Assembly: GCA_025062325.1 (NCBI GenBank)
Contig: JANXAL010000039.1
Coordinates: 1 to 42,993, forward strand
Direction: 5' to 3'
DNA length: 42,993 bases
Origin: Roseiflexus sp.
GTDB taxonomy: Bacteria; Chloroflexota; Chloroflexia; Chloroflexales; Roseiflexaceae
Under the pieces are notes generated by a model. The model made no database searches, was not told the origin of the DNA, and saw only the letters and a program-made list of their open reading frames with translations. This document shows, piece after piece, positions 1 through 8,456 of the stretch. Position 1 is the stretch's first letter; the number at the start of each line of letters is the position of its first letter. Both the position numbers and the translations under genes were made by a program.

Positions 1-600
1 ACCATAAAGGTGCTCAAAACGTAAATATGGTGGAGGGGCTCGAGGGTAGCGTTTTTCGGGTGCGAGGGGCGTTTTCGTCGCCCTGACGCCCTGTTTCCAC
101 CTCATCCCCTGCCCCCCACCAGGGTAGAGTGTTTGGGGACGATGGTAGTTTTACGCATCCTGTCGCCTGTTTTCCCCGCATCCCCCCTGCCCCCCGTCCC
201 CACCGGGGTAGAGTTTTTGGGGTGCGACGGATGTTCTCCGCGTCCTGACGCCCTATTCCCCCTCATCCCCCCTACCCCCTTCTCCCCTTGTGGGAGAAGG
301 GGGAGTTTACGCATCCTGACGCTCAAAACGGGCGATGCAACGGAAGGGCTTGCCGAAAAATCTCCACTTATGAGCTTCTCCCACCCCCCAATCCCCCGCA
401 TGCGGGGGATTGGGGGGGAGAAGGGGGGTTAGGGCGGCCTGTTGCCTGAAGACGGTCAGCGCGGGGGGATTGCCAGAAAAATCTATACTTGTGGGGAAGG
501 GGGAGGCGGGGCGTCCCGTTGCCTGAAATGGGCGATGCAACACGAGGGCGTGCCGGAAAAATCCGGGAAGGGGGGAGGGGGAGTTCCGCGTTCCCATTGA
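1..600. repeat. Decayed GC-rich tandem/hairpin repeat region
   Basis: No gene is visible in the first 707 bases. About three imperfect copies of a unit beginning CCTGACGCCCT, followed by C-runs and GGGTAGAG, start near 83, 160 and 245. Two perfect hairpins follow: arms 275-286 and 292-303 (12 bp, 5-nt loop), and a loop-less 34-bp palindrome, 384-400 against 401-417. A second motif, GGGCGATGCAAC followed by TGCCG and AAAAATC, occurs near 330 and 528, with a related partial copy near 465. Open frames here are by-products of base composition. The pattern suits non-coding dispersed repeats, with no sign of an array with spacers. Confidence 0.7.
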
Positions 601-707
601 ATGTTGAACTCAGAACGAACGAAGACGTATCTGAACCCTCACGTCCTCCTCGTGCACTGCCGTAAACCGCGCCAGCGGAACGATCCCTACGCTCTGTATG
701 TGCGCAC

Positions 708-1670
708 TTAGACCTCAGCCCCTGATTCTTCACCCCTTGCCAATGCCCGCAGGAACATGAGATACCCGGCGATCCGCTGCCGCCGCAGGTCGCGCCGATG
801 CCCCAGCAGCCACTTCCCTCCTTCGATGCACAGTTCCGCGCCATATGTTGTCATCAGGAATATACGCAGCACCTTTGCCAATCCGTCGCCATAGCGCAGC
901 CGCGCATACCGCAGACGACTCTGATGGAACGTGATCAATCGCCAGGTCGGAACCTGCGCACTGCTCTTCCCCTCATGATGAACGATCTCGGCGGAAGGGA
1001 GATAGACGATGCGACCGTAGGCGCGCAGGCGCTGCTGCCATTCTAGTTCCTCGGAGTACATCACGAAACCGGCATCGAGCAGGCCAGCGCGTTCGATTGC
1101 CGACCGCCGCACCATTAATGCCGCCCCTACCAGCCAGTCCACCGTTTGCTCCCGGTCATCCGGCAGATCAATGCAGCGGTAACGTCGCACCCATGGATTG
1201 TGGGACCAGCGCCATTCGAGCGGCGTGCTCTCCCAGAACAAAACTCCTGGCGTCGGGAAACGTCGTCGGGTCGATTGCACCGTTCCATCCGGGTAACGCA
1301 GCCGCGGTCCGACAACTGCAACATCAGGGCGCTCCTCCAGATACCGCACCAGCACAGGAATTGCGTCGCCGACCGCTTCGGTGTCGGGGTTGAGCAACAA
1401 CACGTACCGAATGCACGAATCGTCGTGGGCGAGTATGCGGCGCAACGCTAGATTATTCCCCCCGGCGAATCCAAGATTGCAACCTGTTGCGATCACTTCA
1501 ACGCCGGGATGCTTTGCGCGCAGCATGTCGCATGTTCCATCGGTTGAAGCATTATCGACAACGACGATACGATACGCGATGCCAGCGCCAGCAAGTGAGG
1601 CGTGAGCCGTTGTGAGGCATCGATCAAGCAGATCGCGGACATTCCAGGAAACAATGATAATTGCAAGCAT
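708..1670 (-). CDS. Family 2 glycosyltransferase (rhamnosyltransferase-like)
   Basis: A 320-aa GT-A fold glycosyltransferase that probably adds a sugar from a nucleotide donor to a cell-surface polysaccharide at the inner face of the membrane. The N-terminus carries the GT2 start (IIIVSWNVRDLL) and the VVVDNASTDGT acid motif. LLLNPDTE follows as the DxD-like metal site, and MYSEELEWQQRLR is the usual acceptor-side motif of WbbL/rhamnosyltransferase-like members. The C-terminal about 80 residues are basic with hydrophobic stretches, probably a membrane-associated tail. It is last in a run of three leftward GT2 genes, 89 bases beyond its neighbour. The sugar and acceptor cannot be read from sequence. 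Start at 1670 has only a weak ribosome site. Confidence 0.88.
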   Translation of the reverse strand: MLAIIIVSWNVRDLLDRCLTTAHASLAGAGIAYRIVVVDNASTDGTCDMLRAKHPGVEVIATGCNLGFAGGNNLALRRILAHDDSCIRYVLLLNPDTEAVGDAIPVLVRYLEERPDVAVVGPRLRYPDGTVQSTRRRFPTPGVLFWESTPLEWRWSHNPWVRRYRCIDLPDDREQTVDWLVGAALMVRRSAIERAGLLDAGFVMYSEELEWQQRLRAYGRIVYLPSAEIVHHEGKSSAQVPTWRLITFHQSRLRYARLRYGDGLAKVLRIFLMTTYGAELCIEGGKWLLGHRRDLRRQRIAGYLMFLRALARGEESGAEV

Positions 1671-1759
1671 CGGTAGCTACGCTGCAGCGCGAACTTTCAG
1701 CGCCGGGGCACATACAGCATCAAGACTTGACACGAAGCCGCAAGCGCAAAATCTTGTGA

Positions 1760-2581
1760 TCAATACAATGCACCTCCGCGTCCTTGCTTTGCGCCAGACT
1801 CTCTGAAAACTGTCAACCCTTTGAGGTGAACATACTTCACCACTTCGAAATACGCCATCACCGCACCCAGGAACAGACCGAGCGCGCCGTCGCGATAGCC
1901 GTGCAGTGCGATAAAACGCCGGTAGAATTCACGCACCGGCGCACCGACGAACGTTCGCCAGCGCACCGCCGCGCCCGCCAGAAAGAGCGTCTGCGCTTCC
2001 TGAATGGCGTAAGCTTGCTGCTTGCGCCACAACTCGTCGAGACCCTCGATATTTAGGTGCAACAAATGACCTCGCATCCTGCCTGCCGGTCCATCAAGCG
2101 CGGCAAACTCGTGCACCAGGCGCGCCTCATCATAGCGCGCACGATCGCGGCGCATCAGACGCAATTGATAGTCAGGATACCATCCGCCACCCTTCAACCG
2201 TTGTCCAAAAAACAGATTGTAGCGTGGGATCCAGAATCCCGCCCTGTCTGTGCCGCCATTCAGCGCCGCACGAATCTCGTCTGCCAGATCGGGCAGCACC
2301 CGTTCATCAGCATCGAGGAACAGCACCCATGCGCCAGTACACAGATCAAGTGCGCGATTGCGCTGCGCCGGGAAGCCGCGCCATGGCTCGATATACACCC
2401 GCACGCCATAGGTTCGGCAGATTGCCTCAGTTGCATCACACGAGCGGCTATCGATCACGGCGACAATTTCGCCGGCAAGATCGGCCACGCTGGCGAGCGC
2501 ACCGTCAATGTGGCGCTCCTCATTTCTGGCAATGATCGCGACCGACAGCGCCGCTATCGGCTCAGCGCCAGAAGAGGTCAT
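1760..2581 (-). CDS. Family 2 glycosyltransferase, WaaE/KdtX-like
   Basis: A 273-aa glycosyltransferase of the group that includes lipopolysaccharide core glucosyltransferase WaaE/KdtX. The N-terminus reads LSVAIIARNEERHI, with the donor-binding VIDSRSCDAT and the metal-site LFLDADE. WYPDYQLRLMRR further on is typical of this subfamily. The C-terminal third holds a hydrophobic stretch (GALGLFLGAVMAYFEVVKYVHLK region) that may anchor it in the membrane. I place the start at 2581, not at the upstream ATG at 2608: the 2581 ATG overlaps the stop of the preceding gene as ATGA, which suggests translational coupling, and GGGAGG lies upstream. Function in exopolysaccharide or glycolipid assembly is inferred from the cluster. 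Confidence 0.87.
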   Translation of the reverse strand: MTSSGAEPIAALSVAIIARNEERHIDGALASVADLAGEIVAVIDSRSCDATEAICRTYGVRVYIEPWRGFPAQRNRALDLCTGAWVLFLDADERVLPDLADEIRAALNGGTDRAGFWIPRYNLFFGQRLKGGGWYPDYQLRLMRRDRARYDEARLVHEFAALDGPAGRMRGHLLHLNIEGLDELWRKQQAYAIQEAQTLFLAGAAVRWRTFVGAPVREFYRRFIALHGYRDGALGLFLGAVMAYFEVVKYVHLKGLTVFRESGAKQGRGGALY

Positions 2582-3552
2582 AGATGGAGCACCCTCCCAT
2601 ACGCCCACAACCGCGACCGCAACTCATCACGTTCAATAATGCGCATGGCATAGTCGCGCCAGGTGCACAGCATCAACCTCAGCATGCCAGCATGGATGAT
2701 TGCCCTGTGCAGGCGTGCAGCATGATCGCCGTAGTGTTTGCGAAAGAACCGCAACCGGCTGGCGTACAGCTCCACCAGCATTCGCGCACGGAACTGACCA
2801 GTCGCAGCGCCGCCAACGTGCACCACCCGGGCGGCAGGCGCCTGCCAGATTGCCCACCCTGCGCGCCGCACGCGGTAACACCAATCGACCTCCTCAGCAT
2901 ACATGAAGTACCCCTCGTCGAGCAGACCCACCTGATCGATTGCTGCACAACGGACAAGCATACAGGCGCCAAGCGGATGGTCGATTGGAAAGGGCGCGTT
3001 GCCGGACTGTTCCTGAGGATAACGACCATTCCACCAGGAATGATACAGGCGTCCTGGCAACACTTCGCCCGGCGGAAAGAGATCGAGTAGCGTCATCATC
3101 AGCGTTGGGAAGCGAAACGCTGCGGGTTGAAGAGTTCCATCAGGGTTCAGCAATCTTGGCGCGACAATGCCGACGCGCGGGTGGGCGTCAAGGAAGGCGA
3201 CCAGTGTCTCAATTGCGCCTTCCAAAACAACCGTATCGGGGTTGAGCAGCAGCACATACTCGAGTGTCGGATGCTCACGGCGCAACGCACCGATCGCCAG
3301 ATTGGTCGCAGCGGCGAACCCCAGGTTGCGTTCCGCTTCGATAAGCGCGACCTGCGGAAAGCAGGTGCGCACCAACTCAGCGCTGCCGTCGGCGGAGGCG
3401 TTATCAACTACCACGATATGCAACAGCAGCGAGCACTTCTGGAGCGACTCCAGGCATGCTGCGAGGAGATCGCGCGTATTGAACGATACAATGGCGACGC
3501 CAATGCTTCTCATTGCGGCGCGTAGTGTAGCAGGGGAAGGCATAGTGCGCAA
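2578..3552 (-). CDS. Family 2 glycosyltransferase (rhamnosyltransferase-like)
   Basis: A 324-aa GT2 enzyme clearly related to the product of 708-1670: VAIVSFNTRDLL at the N-terminus, VVVDNASADGS, NLGFAAATN, LLLNPDTV (metal site) and MYAEEVDWCYRVRRAG. The two probably arose by duplication and act in one surface-glycan pathway. It is first of the leftward GT cluster and overlaps the next gene by four bases. The start is uncertain: ATGs exist at 3552, 3543 and 3513, and the conserved domain begins just after the last. None has a strong Shine-Dalgarno sequence. Confidence 0.87.
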   Translation of the reverse strand: MRTMPSPATLRAAMRSIGVAIVSFNTRDLLAACLESLQKCSLLLHIVVVDNASADGSAELVRTCFPQVALIEAERNLGFAAATNLAIGALRREHPTLEYVLLLNPDTVVLEGAIETLVAFLDAHPRVGIVAPRLLNPDGTLQPAAFRFPTLMMTLLDLFPPGEVLPGRLYHSWWNGRYPQEQSGNAPFPIDHPLGACMLVRCAAIDQVGLLDEGYFMYAEEVDWCYRVRRAGWAIWQAPAARVVHVGGAATGQFRARMLVELYASRLRFFRKHYGDHAARLHRAIIHAGMLRLMLCTWRDYAMRIIERDELRSRLWAYGRVLHL

Positions 3553-3615
3553 ATCATAGTCTGGTAACGCGCCAGTGCTGACAATCGACTAACATGTGTC
3601 TCAAGGAGAAAGGTC

Positions 3616-4198
3616 ATGATCTCAAGACGGTCGATTTTCTCCATTGCTGGAGCGCTAGCGCTGGTTGTTGTTCTTGCGCTGCTTTCCGCCTGCACGAGAC
3701 CGGCGGCTGATCTGAAGGTCCGAACACAATTGCGCCGATTATATGAACGCTGAATGGAACGGCGCGGACCCAGACATCCTGGATCGTTTGAAACGTTCAT
3801 ACTACGTCGATGTGACCAATATCGGCAGCAATACCGTCAATCTCGGAGTATGGACCCTCAACGACGACCTGGGCGAACATCCTCTTCCGGCGCATCAGTT
3901 GCACCCGGGCGCAACCGTACGTATCTAGCGCGGCATCGGTCAGAGTGATGCCAGTAACATCTACCTCAACGAAGCGATACCCGCGTGGACGACTGGCGGT
4001 TCGGTACAGATGGGGTCTGCTCTCACCCTCAGGTATAGCAATTTTTTCTGGTTTCAGGAGTATTGGACCGGTTGCTCAGTCGAAGCTCACCTTATTCACC
4101 GGCGGATGGAGTCTTCTTCCCCCACCATCACCCCGCAATACGCTCGAAGGAAGTTTAGCTCGAGTGAGCCAACCTTCGACCTGAGAATTGCCCGATAG
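3616..4198 (+). pseudogene. Lamin-tail-domain lipoprotein, frameshifted relic
   Basis: The start at 3616 follows an AAGGAG-type ribosome site. The first 26 residues form a textbook lipoprotein signal: basic SRR, a hydrophobic core, and a lipobox ending LLSAC at Cys26. This frame stops at 3753. The adjacent +1 frame picks up at once (CADYMNAEWNG..., about 3731) and reads like a lamin-tail (LTD) beta-sandwich domain, with YYVDVTNIGSNTVNLGVWTL and a PGATVRI turn. That frame has an in-frame TAG at 3926, then continues (GIGQSDASNIYLNEAIPAWTT) to 4198. The order of pieces matches a secreted LTD lipoprotein carrying one frameshift and one nonsense change. It runs against all neighbouring genes. Family assignment rests on pattern recognition. 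Confidence 0.7.
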
Positions 4199-4364
4199 TC
4201 CACACGGACTTCGACGAGATCAGCCAACGCCGTTGGGGGACGAGCGGCGCGAGAGAGACCGTAAGCGGCTAAACACGAGACCTGTACTATGCCGATCAGT
4301 AGTCCTTGCGACGTCCTGTGGGGTCCAAGCGTGATATATCAGACAGACGGCACCCTGACGCTGC

Positions 4365-4850
4365 GGGCTGATGAACATCTCAATCCGGTAAAGCCTGCGA
4401 AGGCAAGCTTCGCAGCCGCAGCACGCAGCTTCAGCCGCCGAGCGCAGCGCGAGCGCCGGATTATGTCGTGAATGTTCATCAGCCCTCGCTCAGGATGTAA
4501 AAGTCCCGCAGGAACTTTCGCAATCTCAGCCAGGGCTTTAGCCAGCAGCGCCTAGGAATACCGAACTTATTTCTTAACCCTCATAAGCCCTAGCTCAGGT
4601 CAGGAGCGTCCCTGCCGGGCTGCCGCGGTCTCCGGAGGCACGAAGCGACGCCCGGCGTATGTGCCAGCCCTGGAGGGGCTTTCACGTCCTCAGCGAGAGC
4701 TTCAGTCCGCAGCGATACGATGTTTCATGGCGGATTATGCCTGCACCTCGTTCTATGCTTTCATTGTTTTCGTTGTGATCGCGCACTAGGATAATGTAGC
4801 GCTGTTGTTTTCTTCGCTTCGGATATGCAGCGTTCAAGAGCATGACGCTT
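4365..4850 (-). mobile_element. Possible fossil right end of an IS200/IS605 (TnpB) element
   Basis: Read on the minus strand, 4850 to 4682 encodes a peptide containing RDHNENNESIERGAG and ending at a stop at 4682. This resembles the RDHNAAxNIxxxG segment near the C-terminus of TnpB proteins, but the zinc-ribbon cysteines are absent. Downstream of that stop (plus coordinates 4681 to 4365) is a densely structured stretch. It has a 14-bp inverted repeat (GGGCTGATGAACAT at 4365-4378, complement at 4472-4485) enclosing a 7-bp repeat (4382-4388 / 4456-4462) and a CTGCGAAG/CTTCGCAG hairpin. AGCCCTNGCTCAGG occurs at 4481 and 4586, with an inverted imperfect copy at 4688-4701. A TnpB 3' end followed by a structured right end is the family arrangement. 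It could instead be an unrelated structured RNA or repeat. Confidence 0.4.
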
Positions 4851-5086
4851 ACATGGGTAAGACGGTGGCATACCGCGTATCCAGGGTTCCCGCCTGATAG
4901 CCCTGGAGAGCACGCTATGCGCATCCCTCCGGCAGGCGGCAGTATCGTGAGTATGGCAATCGCGGGCTTCGTCAGCGCTACGCTTCTAAATCGGCAGCGC
5001 TTCCTCGTGCTTTTTCTGCCGACATCGTCGATCGTCGCATCTGCAGTCCTGTCTCCAATTGGGATTATTGCTACGCTTCGTCATCG

Positions 5087-5117
5087 TTATTCACAAATTG
5101 TGGATAACTGTGGATAG
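5087..5117. promoter_or_regulatory. Cluster of three DnaA-box-like 9-mers
   Basis: TTATTCACA (5087-5095), TGTGGATAA (5099-5107, a perfect TTATCCACA on the minus strand) and TGTGGATAG (5109-5117) lie within 31 bases. The first faces the other two. Known function of such boxes is DnaA binding at origins, in promoters and at titration sites. Which applies here is unknown; the region is intergenic, between the ATPase 3' end and the structured relic. Confidence 0.55.
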
Positions 5118-5206
5118 AATCCTAGATGTAGGGTTCCTTTCATCCGACAGGCACAAGAAACAGTCGGTCACAGATGCGCTCTGTTCCGACCGTCCACTCC
5201 GCCCCG

Positions 5207-7954
5207 CTACTCATTGGGATCGATAAGCCCGAACCATCCCCTGCGCACCATCCACTTAGCAAGTTCCAGCACAGGCACAACGGTCGCCGCCAGCCCGGCG
5301 ACGATCAGCCAGTCGGTCAGCGGCAGCGCATAGGTGCCAAAGGCATCGTGCAGGAATGGCACGTATACAATCAACGAAAGCAACAGCAGTTCCCAGATGA
5401 TTGCCAGGTTGAGCCATTTGTTGGCGAACGGCTTGTTCAGTATCGAATGCCGGTCTGAACGGAAGTTATAGGCTTTGAAAAACTGGATCAACACCAGCGA
5501 GACGAATGTCATTGTCATTGCCTGTTCTAGTCCACGTCCCGAATTCAGGGCCCATGTGAAGAGCGCCAGGTTGACAATCGCCGACCAGATGCCGCCGAGC
5601 ACCATCAGTGTGACGACTGGACGGGTGAAGATTCCAATGCGCGGATTGCGCGGTTTGCGCTTCATCAGGTCCGTTTCCGGCGGATCGACCGACAGCGCCA
5701 GCGCGGGCAACCCGTCGGTCGCCAGGTTGACGTACAGGATCTGCACTGCTGAGAGTGGCAGTGGCAGCCCAAGGAACGACGCGCTTGCCATCAGCCCGAT
5801 CTCGCCGATGTTAGACGAGAGCAGGTACATCAGGTATTTCTTGATATTGCTGAAGACGCCGCGCCCCTCCTCCACTGCTGCTACGATCGAGGCAAAGTTA
5901 TCGTCGGTAAGAGTCATCGCGGCGGCCTCTTTGGTCACATCGGTGCCAGTAATGCCCATTGCCACGCCAATGTCGGCCCGTTTGAGCGCCGGTGCATCGT
6001 TGACGCCGTCGCCGGTCATGGCGACAACGTGTCCCTTCGATTGCCACGCAGTCACTACCCGCAATTTGTGCGACGGCGAAACGCGTGCGTAGACGCGGAT
6101 GTCCTCAACCTCGCGTTTCAATTGCTCATCGGACATACTTTCCAGCTCGGCGCCGGTTACGACCCGCCCGCCATCAAGCAGGTTCAACTCCCGCGCAATC
6201 GCCTTCGCGGTCAGCGGATGGTCGCCGGTGATCATAACCGGGCGAATGCCAGCCTCCATACACGTGGCAATAGCATCCTTCGCTTCGGGACGAGGCGGAT
6301 CGATCATTCCTGCAAGACCCAGAAAGGTCATGCCGGTCTCTGCGGTATCCGGCGTTGCACCGGGCTTATAGGCGACGCCCAGCACTCGCATCGCCCGACT
6401 CGCCATCTCCTGCGCTTGTTGCAGGATCTGCTCACGCCCAGCATCGTCCAGCAAGCGAACGCCGTCGGCGCTGATGACAGCATCACATCCCTCCAGAATG
6501 ACCTCTGGCGCCCCTTTGGCATACGCGGTCACGCCATCCGGTCCCTGGTGGAGCGTCGTCATGCGTTTGGTCTCAGACGAAAACGGGATTTCGTGAATGC
6601 GCGGGTTCTCGGCGTCGAGGGTCTCCTTCCACAACCCGGCTTTAGCAGCCGCGACCACGAGCGCGCCTTCGGTCGGATCGCCTTTGATGTCCCAACTGCC
6701 GTCATCTTTCCTGATCAGACGCGCATCAGACGCGAGGACTGCCGCTTTCAAGGTGAGCACGAGCGGCTCAGGCGGCGAAATCGGACGGTCATCGAGCAGA
6801 AATTCGCCTTCGGGCGCGTACCCGGCGCCGGAGACAGCAAAGCATTGTCCAGCCGTGAAGATCTGGCGAACCGTCATCTCATCTTTAGTCAGCGTGCCGG
6901 TTTTGTCGGTGCAAATTACCGAGGTGCTGCCAAGCGTTTCAACAGCCGGCAGGCGACGGATGAGCGCATGACGCTTCGCCATCTTCTGCACGCCAATCGC
7001 TAGCGAAATTGTGACCACGGCGGGCAACGCTTCCGGTACAACCGCCACTGCCAGCGCAATGCCGAAGATCAACATATCGATGATCGGTTGTCCGCGCAGC
7101 AACCCCAGCGCCACAATAAGCGCCACGACGACGAACGCCGCCCGCGCCAGCGCGCCGCCGACCCGGTCCAGATTCTGCTGGAGCGGCGTGCGCACCGTCT
7201 CAACTGTCTGGAGCATTTGCGCGATCTTGCCAAACTCGGTACGCATACCGGTGGCGACGATCAGCGCCTTACCGCGCCCATATGTCACCGATGTGCCAGC
7301 GTACACCATGTTCCGGCGATCCCCCAGCGGCAGGTTATCGCGCCCCAGCGGACGCACGTGTTTCTCGACCGGAACCGACTCGCCGGTCAGTGCAGCCTCT
7401 TCGACCTGCAGATTGATCGCTTCGATCAGTCGCGCGTCTGCCGGAACGCGATCGCCGGTGTGCAGAAGAATGACATCGCCCGGAACCAGATCACGCGCAG
7501 GAACCCGGATCTCCTCCCCATTGCGCAGCACGGTTGCGGTTGGCGCCGCCATCTGTTGCAAGGCTTCGATGGCGCGCTCGGCGCGATATTCCTGGATAAA
7601 CCCGAGGAGAACTGCGAACAGCACAATAATGGCAATGACGATTGACTCAACGCCGTGACCCAGAAAGAACGAAATTGCCGTCGCAACGAGCAAAATAATG
7701 ATCAAGACGTTCTTGAACTGTTCGAGCAGGATCTCCCACGGCGAAATGCGTCGTACCGCCTTGAGTTCGTTCGGACCGTACTGCGCCAGGCGCTTGCGGG
7801 CTTCGTCGCTGCTTAACCCCTGCGGCGTGCTATCGAGCAGGGCAAAAACCTCATCGACAGAGCAGGCATGCCAGATATTCTCCGGCATAGCATCGCCATG
7901 TGCCAGGGAGGACTTCTGCGGTTTGACATCCGGTTGAACAGTTGATGGTTTCAT
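5207..7954 (-). CDS. P2-type cation-transporting ATPase (Mn2+/Ca2+ export likely)
   Basis: A 915-aa P-type ATPase that uses ATP to drive cations across the plasma membrane. In order: N-terminal cation-ATPase domain (about residues 28-90), first membrane pair, actuator domain with TGES (190-193), PEALP in M4 (307-311), phosphorylated Asp350 in DKTGTLT, the nucleotide domain, TGDGVND hinge, then the C-terminal membrane bundle with NIGEIG (M5) and NLATDGLPA (M6), matching SERCA-type Ca2+ site residues. The frame is open to 8299, but I start at the ATG at 7954 behind AAGGGAG. Upstream sequence to 8098 is the leader RNA. The yybP-ykoY riboswitch points to manganese among its substrates, as for bacterial P2 ATPases with this leader. 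Substrate is inferred. Confidence 0.93.
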   Translation of the reverse strand: MKPSTVQPDVKPQKSSLAHGDAMPENIWHACSVDEVFALLDSTPQGLSSDEARKRLAQYGPNELKAVRRISPWEILLEQFKNVLIIILLVATAISFFLGHGVESIVIAIIVLFAVLLGFIQEYRAERAIEALQQMAAPTATVLRNGEEIRVPARDLVPGDVILLHTGDRVPADARLIEAINLQVEEAALTGESVPVEKHVRPLGRDNLPLGDRRNMVYAGTSVTYGRGKALIVATGMRTEFGKIAQMLQTVETVRTPLQQNLDRVGGALARAAFVVVALIVALGLLRGQPIIDMLIFGIALAVAVVPEALPAVVTISLAIGVQKMAKRHALIRRLPAVETLGSTSVICTDKTGTLTKDEMTVRQIFTAGQCFAVSGAGYAPEGEFLLDDRPISPPEPLVLTLKAAVLASDARLIRKDDGSWDIKGDPTEGALVVAAAKAGLWKETLDAENPRIHEIPFSSETKRMTTLHQGPDGVTAYAKGAPEVILEGCDAVISADGVRLLDDAGREQILQQAQEMASRAMRVLGVAYKPGATPDTAETGMTFLGLAGMIDPPRPEAKDAIATCMEAGIRPVMITGDHPLTAKAIARELNLLDGGRVVTGAELESMSDEQLKREVEDIRVYARVSPSHKLRVVTAWQSKGHVVAMTGDGVNDAPALKRADIGVAMGITGTDVTKEAAAMTLTDDNFASIVAAVEEGRGVFSNIKKYLMYLLSSNIGEIGLMASASFLGLPLPLSAVQILYVNLATDGLPALALSVDPPETDLMKRKPRNPRIGIFTRPVVTLMVLGGIWSAIVNLALFTWALNSGRGLEQAMTMTFVSLVLIQFFKAYNFRSDRHSILNKPFANKWLNLAIIWELLLLSLIVYVPFLHDAFGTYALPLTDWLIVAGLAATVVPVLELAKWMVRRGWFGLIDPNE

Positions 7955-7984
7955 GCGCGCTGCTCCCTTCTCTGCACACCAATA

Positions 7985-8098
7985 CAAAAGACCACCGCTC
8001 TCTGCGATGGTCTTGCGGTTTCGTTCAGTCAGCCGGGAAAGTTCCTTCCGTGATGACGACTGACTGACCCGGACAACCCGGTTGCTACTCCCCATCTC
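7985..8098 (-). ncRNA. yybP-ykoY manganese riboswitch
   Basis: The leader transcript begins just before the hallmark GGGGAGTAGC (complement of 8084-8093). Next come GTCAGTCGTCATCACG (8049-8065) and a pairing GGCTGACTGA. It ends with GCAAGACCATCGC...GCGGTGGTCTTTT (7987-8016), the typical 3' helix followed by U-residues, which also looks like an intrinsic terminator. This order and these conserved strings match the yybP-ykoY family, whose members sense Mn2+ and switch on Mn exporters. The start codon lies about 30 nt beyond the final helix. Whether control is by termination or by translation is not certain. Confidence 0.85.
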
Positions 8099-8104
8099 GT
8101 TGGG

Positions 8105-8133
8105 AGTATAGCCGGAAGCGCATATTCCGTCAA
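8105..8133 (-). promoter_or_regulatory. Promoter of the riboswitch-ATPase unit
   Basis: On the minus strand TTGACG (8133-8128) and TATACT (8110-8105) are separated by exactly 17 nt. This near-consensus housekeeping promoter places the transcription start about 8098, immediately ahead of the riboswitch. Confidence 0.8.
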
Positions 8134-8456
8134 GGGGCGTCTGCGGCGCCCTTGGGTATGAGATTTTTACCATCCCGAATGCCAACCTCGATGCCGCCGG
8201 TGATGCGCTGCGACCAGTTGAGACGAAAGATTGCGGCGATTGCAAAACCGTATCAGCGTGCTGCCGGCGCCCAGCGACAGCGTTGCCGGACCAGCACAAT
8301 CATGAATGCCCGCGCGATAATTGCCGCTCACGGAGGATCGCTGCCGGGATTATCGGGATCAGCAGCGTCACGGAGACAACCCTTAGCGGAAAATCGGCCT
8401 CGGCGGCAAACTCAGGACGCTTCGCCCGCACACAAAGCAGAAGCGGAGGAATTCCT
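8134..8456. other. Intergenic stretch, no feature recognised
   Basis: About 320 bases between the ATPase promoter and the murJ stop. Short minus-strand frames (for example a segment reading TLLIPIIPAAILRERQ) look like decayed membrane-protein coding sequence, but nothing is long or clear enough to name. Confidence 0.5.

Larger units (their letters stand above)
4199..5206. other. Gene-free kilobase with structured elements
   Basis: About 1 kb with no convincing intact gene. It contains the structured block at 4365-4701 and the possible TnpB remnant (separate entry), then the three DnaA-box-like sites at 5087-5117. The 4842-5117 forward frame has neither a ribosome site nor a recognisable domain, so I do not call it. 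The end, 5118-5206, lies just downstream of the P-type ATPase stop on the other strand and shows nothing clear. Confidence 0.6.

Noticed and set aside
1-600. CRISPR-like appearance of the GC repeats
   Set aside because: Units are imperfect, unequally spaced and lack unique spacers; no cas genes are in the window.
4842-5117. 91-aa plus-strand frame near the DnaA boxes
   Set aside because: No ribosome site, no domain, and it runs through the DnaA-box cluster.
5475-7658. Long plus-strand frames (205, 324 and 215 aa) opposite the ATPase
   Set aside because: They are antisense shadows of a clear P-type ATPase, with no domain or ribosome site.
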